From: Lota lota
Lineage: Eukaryota > Chordata > Actinopteri > Gadiformes > Lotidae
Assembly (NCBI GenBank): GCA_026745465.1
Contig: JACYXH010000087.1
Location: forward strand, 920,001 to 984,000
Length of the DNA stretch: 64,000 bases
Direction: 5' to 3'
In this document: in pieces, positions 11,620 to 53,012 of the stretch
How the letters are laid out: each line of letters opens with the position of its first letter
Position numbering within the stretch: position 1 is the stretch's first letter
The notes under the pieces: generated by a model
Told to the model about the DNA's origin: nothing
Seen by the model: the letters and a program-made list of their open reading frames with translations, nothing else
Database searches by the model: none
Translations under genes and position numbers: made by a program

Positions 11620-12600
11620 CCTGCTGAAAGGGGGGAGGGGGGGGAGACAAACAGACAAACCTTTGAAGTTATATGGTTAATTATATATGTGTCCTGTGTG
11701 TGATCCAAAGTTAAGGGCATGGGCTACAAGTACAGTGTCAGTTTGATTACGTCAACTTTGCTCTTGTTGGAATAGCTGTTTGTGTAATAGAGGGCGCACT
11801 TCTGATTATAAGGCCAGCCAGGTGACATCCTCCTTGTACTGAAGCTACATACAGGCTAGATCAAATGTGAGGGTTACAGGGGAGGAGTAGATGCACGTGT
11901 TGACGTATATTGCAGTCAATTTAATTGAAAAATAAATCAATAAAGGAATAAGTAAAAAAAAAAGGAAAATTGACTTTTATTTGATACTGCATCAACAGGT
12001 GTGGCAATTGCTCAAGCAAACGTTAATGTGGTTTACTGAAAACGAGTACTTGTGACTCATTTATTAACTTTACAAACCGCTAGGGGATTTTGTTATAATG
12101 TCGCGCATGCTCCCTGAAATATAGATGCTCGGGAGGCGGAGGGGCGGTTGTATCTGCTAAAATAGTGTAGCATTTGCTATCTATTTTTTACCTTGTTTAT
12201 AATGCCTACCGTTAAATGCCTACTGACATTTTTTGTGAGTCTGATTCTGTCTCTAACGATGACAGATATCGAAAGCACAACTTTCTGACAGCAACACGGC
12301 CAAATTGAAACCAAAGATTAGGACCTATTTAAGACAAAACATTCAGTATGAACGATGTTCTAACAACGAACGCTTTGCATCTATTGTAGTACACGTTGTA
12401 CAAATCGCGCTTGACAAGCATCGCATCCAGTCAGCCACACTGGACAGCTTTTTCCACATAGCGTTATTTTTCCTAATAATATAGATTCATGACATAAAAA
12501 AATAAGAAAATGAACAGAAACCAACAGCAGTCGTATATATATATATATATATATGTGACAGACAGGGAAGATGTTTAAAGAATGAAATCTGTTTACTTAC

Positions 12601-12740
12601 TTTGAATGTTCGCACCCCGCGAGACTGTTGCAGCCTGTCTGTGGTTGCAGATGGCTGGGGTTCTGCTGGTGAAGGGAGAAGCTCTGCGTGGCGCTAAACT
12701 TCAAACTCAGACGGCGCCATTTTTTCACTTTTCCCGCGAA
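12601..12740 (-). promoter_or_regulatory. phf19: phf19 promoter and noncoding first exon
   Basis: A strong donor (AAAGTAAGTAA in minus sense, boundary about 12602) ends a GC-rich leader. At 12729-12740 the sequence TTTTCCCGCGAA matches the E2F consensus (TTTSSCGC). At 12711-12723 AAAATGGCGCC resembles a YY1-type initiator. A 9-codon upstream ORF (12720-12694, MAPSEFEV then stop) lies in the leader. PRC2 components are known E2F targets, so cell-cycle control is a reasonable inference. The transcription start itself is not determinable. Confidence 0.6.
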
Positions 12741-12744
12741 TCAA

Positions 12745-13591
12745 GGTCGCTTTCTCCATGCTCATTTACATAACGTATCATGATCGTCATCAGTAGCGGA
12801 AGTCTATTTGAATCCATATGATTCATCCAGACTGTATACAGTATTCAGCATCAAAAACGGATTATTCAAAACGGGTAGAAGTGACTCGTAATCTAGTCAC
12901 TGTGGTCATTTTTGTTACTTAATATAAAAGTTGTATATTTGTACAAACATTAATATTTATTTTTCATCTCTGCGTGCGCGCGTGGGTGTACGTGTGCGCG
13001 CACACGTGTTTAATGATGACACATCATCATCTCTATAGTCATTTAATGTAACAGAATACCAGAAATTGGGTCCAAACAGCAAAAAGCACAGTATGTAAAT
13101 AGCCGACAGTCGATTAGAAACAACTGTGAAAATAAATTAACAAACTCATGTTGATAAAACTATTCATAAAATCTTCTGAAATGTATAACATATGTGAAGA
13201 AACTCAATATACTACATGAGGACTCTTAAGAGTTTGAAAGTCTTAATAATCTCCAATCATAATCAATTGAGGCGAACACACAGACAGACATAGGGCTACA
13301 GAAATGGAAACAAGTGAATCCCTATGAAGACATAATGACAAGTAGGACGCACAAAAATAAGTTGATAGTCCTACACAAGATTCTGACTTGGGATTGAACA
13401 GATAAATCATTATTTTAGAGTTTCCATGTAAAAGCACTACTTCTTTTTCCTAATTGCTTATTTATGGTAACGCAATATGCACATTCTTACTGGGAATAGA
13501 GATACCGACATAGGCCAGGCTAGAATGGATGTTAAATAGATATTGTCAGAGAACAAAGAAAAAACGGTTTTCCCTTAATATACTATATACA

Positions 13592-13671
<80 letters not shown>

Positions 13672-13746
13672 TTTGCACAGGCAAATAGCTCATGATTATC
13701 ACAAAACTGAGGCTATTCCAATCAAATAGTGTAAAAGGCAGCACTA
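12745..13746. other. spacer between phf19 and fibcd1
   Basis: About 1 kb between the phf19 promoter and the fibcd1 stop codon. It holds the fibcd1 3' UTR, a perfect 18-bp alternating purine-pyrimidine palindrome at 12990-13007 (ACGTGTGCGCGCACACGT), and a TA microsatellite at 13592-13668. No gene is seen. Confidence 0.6.
13592..13668. repeat. (TA)n microsatellite
   Basis: A pure alternating TA run of about 77 bp in the presumed fibcd1 3' UTR or flank. Such runs extrude cruciforms readily. Confidence 0.95.
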
Positions 13747-19362
<5,616 letters not shown>

Positions 19363-19516
19363 TATCCTAAAGAAACACACCCGAACGCATTTCAAACTGA
19401 TATTCAACCTATTATTGCTATAATCATTATACAACAGAACCATCACTGGTGACTAACTACAACGCTAATCTTTAAAACTAGTCCCTTTCATTAGTTTTAT
19501 GGAAAACTCCACTCAC

Positions 19517-20426
19517 CTGTGATACAGAGGGAGTAACGTCAGGCTACATCGGCACGAAGAGACACCAGTCAATTGCAAAATCCTGGTTTCAAATCGACAA
19601 GGACCTGGAAGCTGTCGCTCAGGGAGATGAGCGTTGTTGCTTATCTAAAGAGCATGTAAACAGCCACCCAGAAACTACGGTCCGTCAATCCAGTGCTTCT
19701 GACTGGCACTGGCAAGCTCCTAAATGAATTGTGCGTGCGTGTACTTTGAGGGGCACGCTCACGCCGCCTTGTGGTTCGACATGACAATTACACAACTCCT
19801 TTTTATTGATGACTTCAAATTGTTTTGTAAAAGATTACATTTAAAAATAACCTAATGGAATTTCGTTCGAATGTGCCTGGGATTTCTTTTTGCACTTCTG
19901 CTTTATATGTGAAATGCACATAACTTCGCTTAAATGTAAGTCTTCGTTTGAATGTTTGAAGTTTTAATAAAACATCCATTAAACCGTAAGACGTAGTCCT
20001 ATTGAATATTAACAAAACAAGTTTGTATAGGCTTTAACGTGTGCACAGGCTATGTCTCGTTTGTGTGTTGAGGCCATTAACGCGCACGTGAAGAGAGTCT
20101 GTTCCGTGCGCTGCCCGTTCCTCCGGTAACGCATTACTGGACTCTGCCGTCTGGAACACTTTAATATGTTTACATGAGCGCCCAGATATTTGAACTGCGC
20201 TCCGGGATTGGAGGAAAGACTTCAGCATGCAGGGGGGAGGGGGTGGCTCATTAAAACCACAGTTTGGGTCCGGGGCGGCTGGTTTGAAAATTCTCTGTGT
20301 TCATTCAAGTGTTCAAAAGCGGAGATCGATTCCATCAGAAACAGTGAGGTGGTTTGGTTTCGATGAGGTGGCTAGCTGCAGCGTGCTGGGTTTTATGCAG
20401 GTGATCTGGGAGGTTACTGGGGCACA
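19517..20426. promoter_or_regulatory. divergent fibcd1 / rgs3 upstream region
   Basis: fibcd1 (minus) and rgs3 (plus) are head to head. A donor in minus sense at 19517/19516 (CACAG|GTGAGT) marks the end of a noncoding fibcd1 leader exon, spliced to the acceptor before the ATG at 19362. The rgs3 ATG is at 20427. The roughly 0.9 kb between them would hold both promoters. No convincing TATA box was found. Confidence 0.5.
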
Positions 20427-45541
<25,115 letters not shown>

Positions 45542-46420
45542 GAGCAGTGGTCATGAACTAGTAGCCTAAAACCTAAAACAAGATTCTGCCAACATGTGGA
45601 TACTATGTGCACACTTGGCTTCTCTACCAGCTGCAGCTACATTAACATATATCGTCACCGAAGCATGTTTAAGCCTTTAGATGTAGACAGACGGACAGAC
45701 CTGTTCCAGATGTAGACGGTTAGCCCAGCTTGAAGAGTCCTACTAGAGGAGTTTATCCTGGTTTGAAGACAATGCGATGAAAGGTTTTCAGCAGGTCTTG
45801 GGATCTGTTTAACCTAACAGGTAATCTAGAGGTTGATTAATGCTGCTAGCCAGATGATAGATAGTAGCAAAATGCTATTGCCCAGTGACAGTTGTTTTAC
45901 CAAATCAATGCCAGATGTTACCGTTCCGTTTGTAATCCAAAAATCTGAGCGTCTTCCACGTTGCCATGGTTACAGTGCCATGGCAACATACATACTGTTA
46001 TTCTTGTTCATGAAGGGGATTGTATTTATTCTATAAATAGTATACTATAGTAGAAGTTAATCTATGATATAGGTAGTTCTATGAGGACACGTTTGGAAGA
46101 CTTTAATATCCGATGAACATACAATGTTGCTGTGCTGGTTGGTTCGTACCAGTTGCTCCACCAAGCTAGTCATATATTATAACAATACTACACTGGCTGG
46201 AGATCAGCATTATAGACGCTTTAACCCTGAAAAATGTAAAGAGTTCTGAAAGTATTTTGTACTCCTTGTAGCCCGCAAGTTTATCAAAATGTATCCCAGC
46301 ATGCAGTGTGTTGTAGCGGTGGCACTGCGATGCTATTGTTTCTGATTGTAGTTCAGTGGTGTCAGACTTCAGTATGACTGTTCCAGAGTGGAAATAAAAC
46401 GACACATTAACACCTCAATG
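45542..46420 (+). other. rgs3: rgs3 3' UTR and polyadenylation signal
   Basis: After the TGA at 45539-45541 the sequence is AT-rich and non-coding. An AATAAA at 46393-46398 is the first good polyadenylation hexamer, implying a 3' UTR of about 0.87 kb. Confidence 0.6.
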
Positions 46421-47214
46421 TTTGTTATTCAACAAGATGTACCTCCTTAATCCCAGATAGGAAATGTGTCATAGCAGAAGTGAAAAGCAGTCATAAGAAT
46501 TAATAAAATATTTAAAATATAAATAAGAATATGCAAAAATCAAAAGAAATGTTTTTAATACACAATATGAGTAGTAGAAATATAAACACAGAATGATAAC
46601 TGCCTAAAATGATTGTAATCAGTGTGAGGTAGAACAAAAATGACCAGAAATAGTGTGATGTGCAGGGTAGGTATTTGTTCTACAATAGATAACCATTGAT
46701 AATCAATACAAGCCATACTAGTTTTCTTATTAGTATTAGTAATGGTATTAATAAACTAATAATACTCCAACTTAATTGATAAATAATGGTAATACTGCAA
46801 TTGACTTTTTAATTACTACCCAGAAGCAGGTTAGGATTTATTAAAGGAGCCCACAACAACAAAAAACAACAAACGTTTCAATAATTATTATTTCAAAACA
46901 TAATTTAATGTTCCTGTTAATGATTCAGAGGACAGAAGAACACCCAGTGGAAATAAAAGCTTCCAATGAGCAGAAAAACGAGTCCAAAAAAGTATTCTCA
47001 ATCGACCCAGTAGACATATATTAATGACTTTAATATTACAGAACAGAGACAAGAGAAACAGAGAGTACATTACGGTGTGGGTGTGTGTGTGTGTGTTTGT
47101 GTGTAGCGCTGGCTGTTGACTTCCAGTTCGGCACTAAACGACCTTGAGGGTTGCCCTTCGACCTTGTACAACCAGAGCCAGGCGTCTTCGGACCGGCTGC
47201 GGTTCCCTCCGTCT
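46421..47214. other. convergent spacer, rgs3 / myosin light chain
   Basis: AT-rich DNA between two convergent genes. A minus-sense AATAAA at 46842-46837 could end the myosin light chain transcript. A short GT run lies at 47083-47103. No coding frame. Confidence 0.55.
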
Positions 47215-47784
47215 CTACCCCGCCATGACGTGCTTGACGAACTCTGTGTAGTTGATGTGTCCGTTGGAGTCCTCCTGGCCCATCATCAGTCGGTCCACCT
47301 CGTCCTCGCTCAGCTTCTCGCCCAGCGTGGCCAGCACGTGCCTCAGCTCCGCCCCCATCACCGTGCCGTTGCCCTCCTTGTCAAACACCCGCAGGCCCTC
47401 CACAAAGTCCTCGAAGGTGCCCTGCTCCTTGGTGCGCGAGATGTGCTGCAGCATGGGCAGGAAGGTGTCAAAGTCCAGCAGCTTGGCGTTCATCTCCTCC
47501 GCCTTGGGCTTGCCCAGCAGCTTCAGCACCTCGGCGTTGGTGGGGTTGTGTCCCAGCGCCCGCATCACGTCGCCGCACTGCGCGTAGCGGATCTTCATCT
47601 CGCCCGCCGGCGTCTCGTCGAACAGCGTGAAGGCGTCGCGGAACTCCTCGATCTGGTCCGCGGAGAACTCCACCACCACGCTCTTCAGGTCCAGCTCGCT
47701 GGGCTGGGCCGGTTCCGGCTCCGGCGCGGCGGGCTTGGCGGCGGGGGCCTCCTCCTTCTTGGGCTCTACTTTCTTCGGGGCCAT
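47215..47784 (-). CDS. intronless alkali (essential) myosin light chain, MYL1/3/4 type
   Basis: A single uninterrupted frame of 189 codons. The N-terminus [20 protein letters not shown] is the Lys/Pro/Ala-rich extension of long (A1-type) essential light chains, which contacts actin. EF-hand-like lobes follow, with [55 protein letters not shown] and [20 protein letters not shown]. As usual for this family the EF loops are mostly degenerate. MYL1, MYL3 and MYL4 genes normally have several introns, so the intronless frame suggests a retrocopy that has kept its frame. Codons are strongly G/C-ending. Kozak context (GCGCCATGG) is good. Which paralogue it derives from cannot be settled here. Confidence 0.93.
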   Translation of the reverse strand: MAPKKVEPKKEEAPAAKPAAPEPEPAQPSELDLKSVVVEFSADQIEEFRDAFTLFDETPAGEMKIRYAQCGDVMRALGHNPTNAEVLKLLGKPKAEEMNAKLLDFDTFLPMLQHISRTKEQGTFEDFVEGLRVFDKEGNGTVMGAELRHVLATLGEKLSEDEVDRLMMGQEDSNGHINYTEFVKHVMAG

Positions 47785-47890
47785 GGCGCCGGAGAGACTG
47801 GAGACGGAGTGGAGGGATTCGGAGGACAGCGAGAGATGGGGAGAAGGGCGCTAAGTGTGGAAACTCATCCCTGGATCATTTATAGTGTCT
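47785..47890 (-). promoter_or_regulatory. core promoter of the myosin light chain gene
   Basis: In minus sense CACTATAAATGATCC (about 47888-47874) gives a TATA-like element (CTATAAAT) about 95 bp before the ATG. Transcription would start near 47850, leaving a leader of about 65 nt. A TEAD/MCAT-like CATTCCA lies near 47985-47992. A TATA box suits a strongly expressed muscle gene. Confidence 0.5.
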
Positions 47891-48197
47891 GGGGGGGGGG
47901 GGGGCATGGAGAGGGAGTGGGAGGGGACAAGAGTGAGCTAGATGGAGAAGGACAGAGTAGGAAATAGACTGGGAGATAGAGGGAGTGGAATGCCGGTGGA
48001 GGAGGTGTGAGGTGCATGAGACATGCCGGGCTATACATGGAAGAAAGCGGTGGCAGCAGCAATTGAACTGGGACGAAACAGGTCACTCTCTTGGGGACAA
48101 GAGGAGAGGGATTCAGATAATAGCAAGATATGTTTCCAAAATGTCCTGTAATGAAGTTTGACTTATGACATGATACACGCACGCATTTGAGTTTGTG

Positions 48198-48198
<1 letters not shown>

Positions 48199-48230
<32 letters not shown>

Positions 48231-48255
48231 ATGTGTGTGTTTGGGTGTATGTGTG

Positions 48256-48342
<87 letters not shown>
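48199..48342. repeat. (GT)n microsatellite bounding the tandem duplication
   Basis: A GT-rich tract, nearly pure from 48255, ending exactly at the start of duplicated unit 1. Equivalent GT tracts end units 1 and 2. Confidence 0.95.
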
Positions 48343-48344
<2 letters not shown>

Positions 48345-49581
48345 CAAAAAAAGGCTCTCAAGCACTTGTCGGACTAGCTGATAAAAGACCATTAACATTC
48401 CTGCTGCATATTACTGATACAGAGTCTGATACCATGATTACTGTGCTGCTTTTAATTCTTTAACCTCACCACCTAATTAAATAACCCATTGCATTCACAT
48501 AATTAAATGTGTCCCTGATCCATTAGGTAGATCCTGTACATTAATGGCAGACTTTACTGATGCATTCTGGGAAGCAGTCAAATATGGGTGGAGCAAAAGG
48601 GAGATAAATTAACTTATTTTCTGCTTCTATATTTTGTTTTAAAATGTTTTAAAAAGAGTCAATAGGCTACGCAACTGAGGATGATATAATGACACCATGA
48701 ATACATCATCATATCATATTCAGTTGCGTAGTGGGGACTTTTTTGGGTGGGTGTGTGCAGTGAAATCAAATTATGTAGAAGACAAGTTTTAAATATTTTT
48801 GTCAATAAAACAATGTGAAGGGTTGTACAGCAAAAAGTAGCAGTGTACTAAATGTTATACTCTACATACAAAACTATATACAAGGTTTGGGCAGCATATT
48901 CCAGAACACACACACACACACATACTCACACCTACACCCACATATACAGACACAAAAACACACACTCAGACATACACACACACACACACCGCAAATAGAC
49001 ATCGGTTGTAGCATATTCTCCTGTGTAAACAGGGCCTTTGAGTATCACCTTGGACAACCAATCCAACAAAGCCTAACAGTACATCTGTCTCATGAAGATC
49101 AGATTGGTAGGTGGAGAGGTAGTTAATGTTGTTAGTTTGGGGCAGTTAGTTATCAACTTATCCGTAGTTAGAGAGGTAGGCCTAGTTAATGTTGTTAGTT
49201 TGGGGCAGTTAGTTATCAGTACTTAGAGAGGTAGGTCTAGTTAATGTTGTTAGTTTGGGGCAGTTAGTCTAGTTAGGAGAAGTTACTGTAGTAAGTAGGG
49301 CAAGTTCATCTAGTTATTGGTAGTTAGGGGTAGTGAATTGAGTTAGGTAGACTAGCTGACTACAGCGTTTTCTGCTCATGTGGATACTTTAATCAACAAA
49401 TAAAAAGTATGATTGGTAGTCAAGAGCAGTTTATGTAGTTAGTAGCTAGGGGCGGTTTATCTAGTTTTTGTAAGTTGGGGGTAGTGACGTGATGAGACTA
49501 ATATAAAAGACTATCAAAGGGTTAGGTAAATGGAGCCTGTGTGTGTGTGTGTGTGTGCGTGTGTGTGTGTGTGTGTGTGTC

Positions 49582-49644
<63 letters not shown>
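48343..49644 (+). repeat. tandem duplication, unit 1
   Basis: The unit starts GACAAAAAAAGGCTCTCAAG, carries a small palindromic MITE (48667-48731), CA-rich DNA (48907-48987) and a minisatellite of GTTAGTTTGGGGCAGTTAGT units (49120-49270), and ends AAATGGAGCCTGTG followed by a GT run. The whole order recurs in unit 2. Confidence 0.9.
48667..48731. mobile_element. 65-bp palindromic MITE
   Basis: The ends CTACGCAACTGAGGATGATAT and, inverted, CTACGCAACTGAATATGATAT differ at two positions. The second copy at about 49975-50039 was carried along by the tandem duplication. Confidence 0.55.
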
Positions 49645-49646
<2 letters not shown>

Positions 49647-50232
49647 CAAAAAAAGGCTCTCAAGCACTTGTCGGACTAGCTGATAAAAGACCATTAACAT
49701 TCCTGCTGCATATTACTGATAGAGCGTCTGATACCATGATTACTGTGCTGCTTTTAAATCTTTAACCTCACCGCCTAATTAAATAACCCATTGCATTCAC
49801 ATAATTAAATGTGTCCCTGATCCATTAGGTGGATCCTGGACATTAATGGCAGACAGGGAAAGCAGTCAAATATGGGTGGAGCAAAAGGGAGATAAATGAA
49901 CATATTTTCTGCTTCTATATTTTAAGTGTCATTGATGAAAATTTGGTAAATAAATCTAGCTAAGAGTCAATAGGCTACGCAACTGAGGATGATATAATGA
50001 CACCATGAATACATCATCATATCAAATTCAGTTGCGTAGTGGGGACTTTTTTGGGTGGGTATGTGCAATGAAATCAAATTATCTAGAAGACAAGTTTTAA
50101 ATATTTGTCAATTCAACAACGTGAAGGGTTGTACAGCAAAAAGTAGCAGTGTACTAAATGTTATACTTTACATACGCAACTATGTTTGGGCAGCATATGC
50201 CAGAACACACACAGACATGCAAACATACAAAA

Positions 50233-50263
<31 letters not shown>

Positions 50264-50362
50264 TACATTCACAGTCACACACACACACCCTCACACACTC
50301 ACACACACACACACCCTCACACACACACTGACACTCACAGTCACACACACTGACACTCACAG

Positions 50363-50398
<36 letters not shown>

Positions 50399-50471
50399 AC
50401 AGTCGCACACTGACACACACATGCACACTCACACTCACAGTCACACACACACACACACACACACACGGCCG

Positions 50472-50502
<31 letters not shown>

Positions 50503-50513
50503 ACAAAGTCACC

Positions 50514-50547
<34 letters not shown>

Positions 50548-51348
50548 ACGATTAGACATCGGCTGTAGCATCCACATATTTCTCTTGTATAAACAGGGCC
50601 TTTGACAATCATCTTGTACAACCAATCCAACAAACCCTAACAGTACATCTGCCTCATGGAGATCAGAGCGATCCCAACCAGCTGGTGGCGCCATGGCATC
50701 CAGATAGACGGAGTAGCACCTGGGAAAGGCTAATGACGGTTTCAACCCACTCTCTAGGACCTTATATTTGCTATATTATTTACATTATGTGAGCTGCATC
50801 TTGTTAGTATTTGAGAGTCAAATGGGGTTGCTTTTAATTAAGCTAGGCGCTGTTAGTTATCTTGGTAGTTGGAGAGGTAGTTAATGTTGTTAGTTTGGGG
50901 CAGTTAGTTATCATCCTATCCGTAGTTAGAGAGGTAGACCTAGTTACTGTTGCTAGTTTGGGGCAGTTAGTTATCAGTAGTTAGAGAGGTAGGCCTAGTT
51001 ACTGTTGCTAGTTTGGGGCAGTTAGTTATCAGTAGTTAGAGAGGGAGGCCTAGTTAATGTTGTTAGTTTGGGGCAGTTAATCTAGTTATTGGTAGTTAAG
51101 AGAAGTTACTGTTGTAAGTAGGGCAAGTTTGTGGTAGTAAGCGGTAGTGAATTGAGTTAGGTAGACTAGCTGACTACAGTGTTTTCAGCTCATGTGGATA
51201 CTTTAATCAACAAATAAAAGTATGATTGGTAGTCAAGAGCAGTTCATGTAGCTAGTAGCTAGGGGCGGTTTATCTAGTTTTTGTAAGTTGGGGGTAGTGA
51301 CGTGATGAGACTAATATAAAAGACTATCAAAGGGTTAGGTAAATGGAG

Positions 51349-51424
<76 letters not shown>
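49645..51424 (+). repeat. tandem duplication, unit 2
   Basis: Same start, order and end as unit 1, but longer (about 1.78 against 1.30 kb) because the CA-rich part (50205-50546) and the GTTAGTTTGGGGCAGTTAGT minisatellite (50875-51075) have expanded. Base identity in the unique parts is high (only scattered changes over the first 200 bp), so the duplication is fairly recent. Confidence 0.9.
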
Positions 51425-51425
<1 letters not shown>

Positions 51426-51779
51426 ACGCACGCGCGTGCGTGTGTGCGGGCGGTTCTGTTAGCTTAGTTTGGGGGACTGTGTGTGTGTGTGGGGGGGGGG
51501 TGCTGTGTGTATGTGTGTGGGAGGGGGGGAGAGAGGGGGGTGAGGCCCATGGAAAAGGGTTGCATTCACTGGGGTTCAGACTGAATAGGCCAAAATAATG
51601 CAAGAATGTCTCTCCCTCTCTCTCTGGGCCGCTCTGTCTGCCTATGTGTGAGTGTGTGAGTGTGTGAGTGTGTGAGTGTGAGTGTGAGTGTGTGAGTGTG
51701 TAGGCAGGATTTGGGAGTCACTGTTGTTACTATAGTAACTGATGTAAAGGGAGTATCCCATCTCTCTCTCTACATCTCT

Positions 51780-51835
<56 letters not shown>

Positions 51836-51897
51836 ATTCTTTATGGCTTAATGAACACTGTGTGTGTGTGTTGGTGTGTGTGTGAGTCTGCACATGC

Positions 51898-51962
<65 letters not shown>

Positions 51963-51980
51963 GAATACCCTACCTCAGTA
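51425..51980. other. simple-repeat-rich spacer
   Basis: G-rich and GTGA repeats (51650-51700), a CT run (51783-51832) and a GT run (51898-51960). No gene signal. Confidence 0.7.
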
Positions 51981-51984
51981 GAGT

Positions 51985-52069
51985 TGCAGACTCGCCCTGA
52001 GCACAGAGACTACAACAAGAAGAGGAGGAAAAGTGAAGCAAAGAGGCAACAGATTCCCAACAGAAAAAG
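51985..52069 (+). other. possible noncoding first exon of the GoLoco gene
   Basis: Purine-rich sequence ends at a donor-like AAAAAG|GTACAG at 52069/52070. It lies about 0.94 kb upstream of the coding exon at 53013, whose acceptor is CTCCCAG|ATTTC at 52994/52995. This is a guess from the splice consensus only. Confidence 0.3.
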
Positions 52070-52344
52070 GTACAGATTATTGCTACATCGTTCATGAAGA
52101 ATTGATGAAGCAATATCAACTGTGGAAGCTTTAGTTATGGTGGAAACTCACTAGGATATGATGACTGGCAATTTAAACAGCTAGTCTGGTGTGTTCTATC
52201 GATTTTGCAGGTTTGCTACATTTCTGTTTAAATGTCTTTCTGGGTTGACTAAAATATTCCCAGTAATGCTGGTCACGCATCTGTGTGTGTCCTTTTGTAT
52301 TGTTAATGAGATTTGTTCTGTATTGTGGCTGACCTAGTTTCTAC

Positions 52345-52605
52345 TGGAGTAGACTGTGGTGATACTGGGCAGAGACTGGTGTCCTGCAGTAGACACATGT
52401 GATTGTACTGGGCTGTTCCCAATTTCCAAAAGTAATAGACAGTGATGATACTGGGCAGCTCCCAGTTGCCAACAGTAATAGACTGTGGTGATACTGGGCA
52501 GCTCCCAGTGTCCAACAGCAGACAACTCCTTTTATACTGGGTAGCTCCCAGTGTCCACCAGTAGAAGACTATGGTTGTACTGGGTAGATCCCAGTGTCCA
52601 ACAAT
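52345..52605. repeat. minisatellite, about 45-bp unit
   Basis: Six imperfect units contain GATACTGGGCAGCTCCCAGT and CAACAGTAATAGACTGTGGT. It lies between the presumed first exon and the first coding exon of the GoLoco gene. Confidence 0.85.
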
Positions 52606-53012
52606 AGAAGAAGTGTTCATAGCTGTAGTCCTACCTTAAGAAGATGTGTTCCCTCCCATCATGTTGATACGTTGGGAGAAACTTAAATTTAAAATGCATC
52701 CACATTCAATCTAGGTCACTTAGTGATGTGTACTAAATTTTTCAACTCATTTTTCACAATAAGACAGTTTATTGAGTGCATGCATGGAGGTGGATTAGCT
52801 TCTCCTCAGTGCCATGTTTAACTGCCAAAACATTATGGATGCTGTCATATACTAAGGCATTTTCATTGGTCAGTACTGTATGGTATTTGTTTGTGGGCCC
52901 GAACATAACCTGTACTTTGCTCACTTCTGCCGGGATCATTTCCTGTCTAGGTTAAGCCCCGCCCGCTGATGAACACATAACCTTTGACCTCCCAGATTTC
53001 TACGGTGCTTTG

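Noticed and set aside
47116-47967. 283-codon plus-strand frame
   Set aside because: It is antisense to the myosin light chain gene; the strong G/C-ending codons there remove stop codons from the opposite strand.
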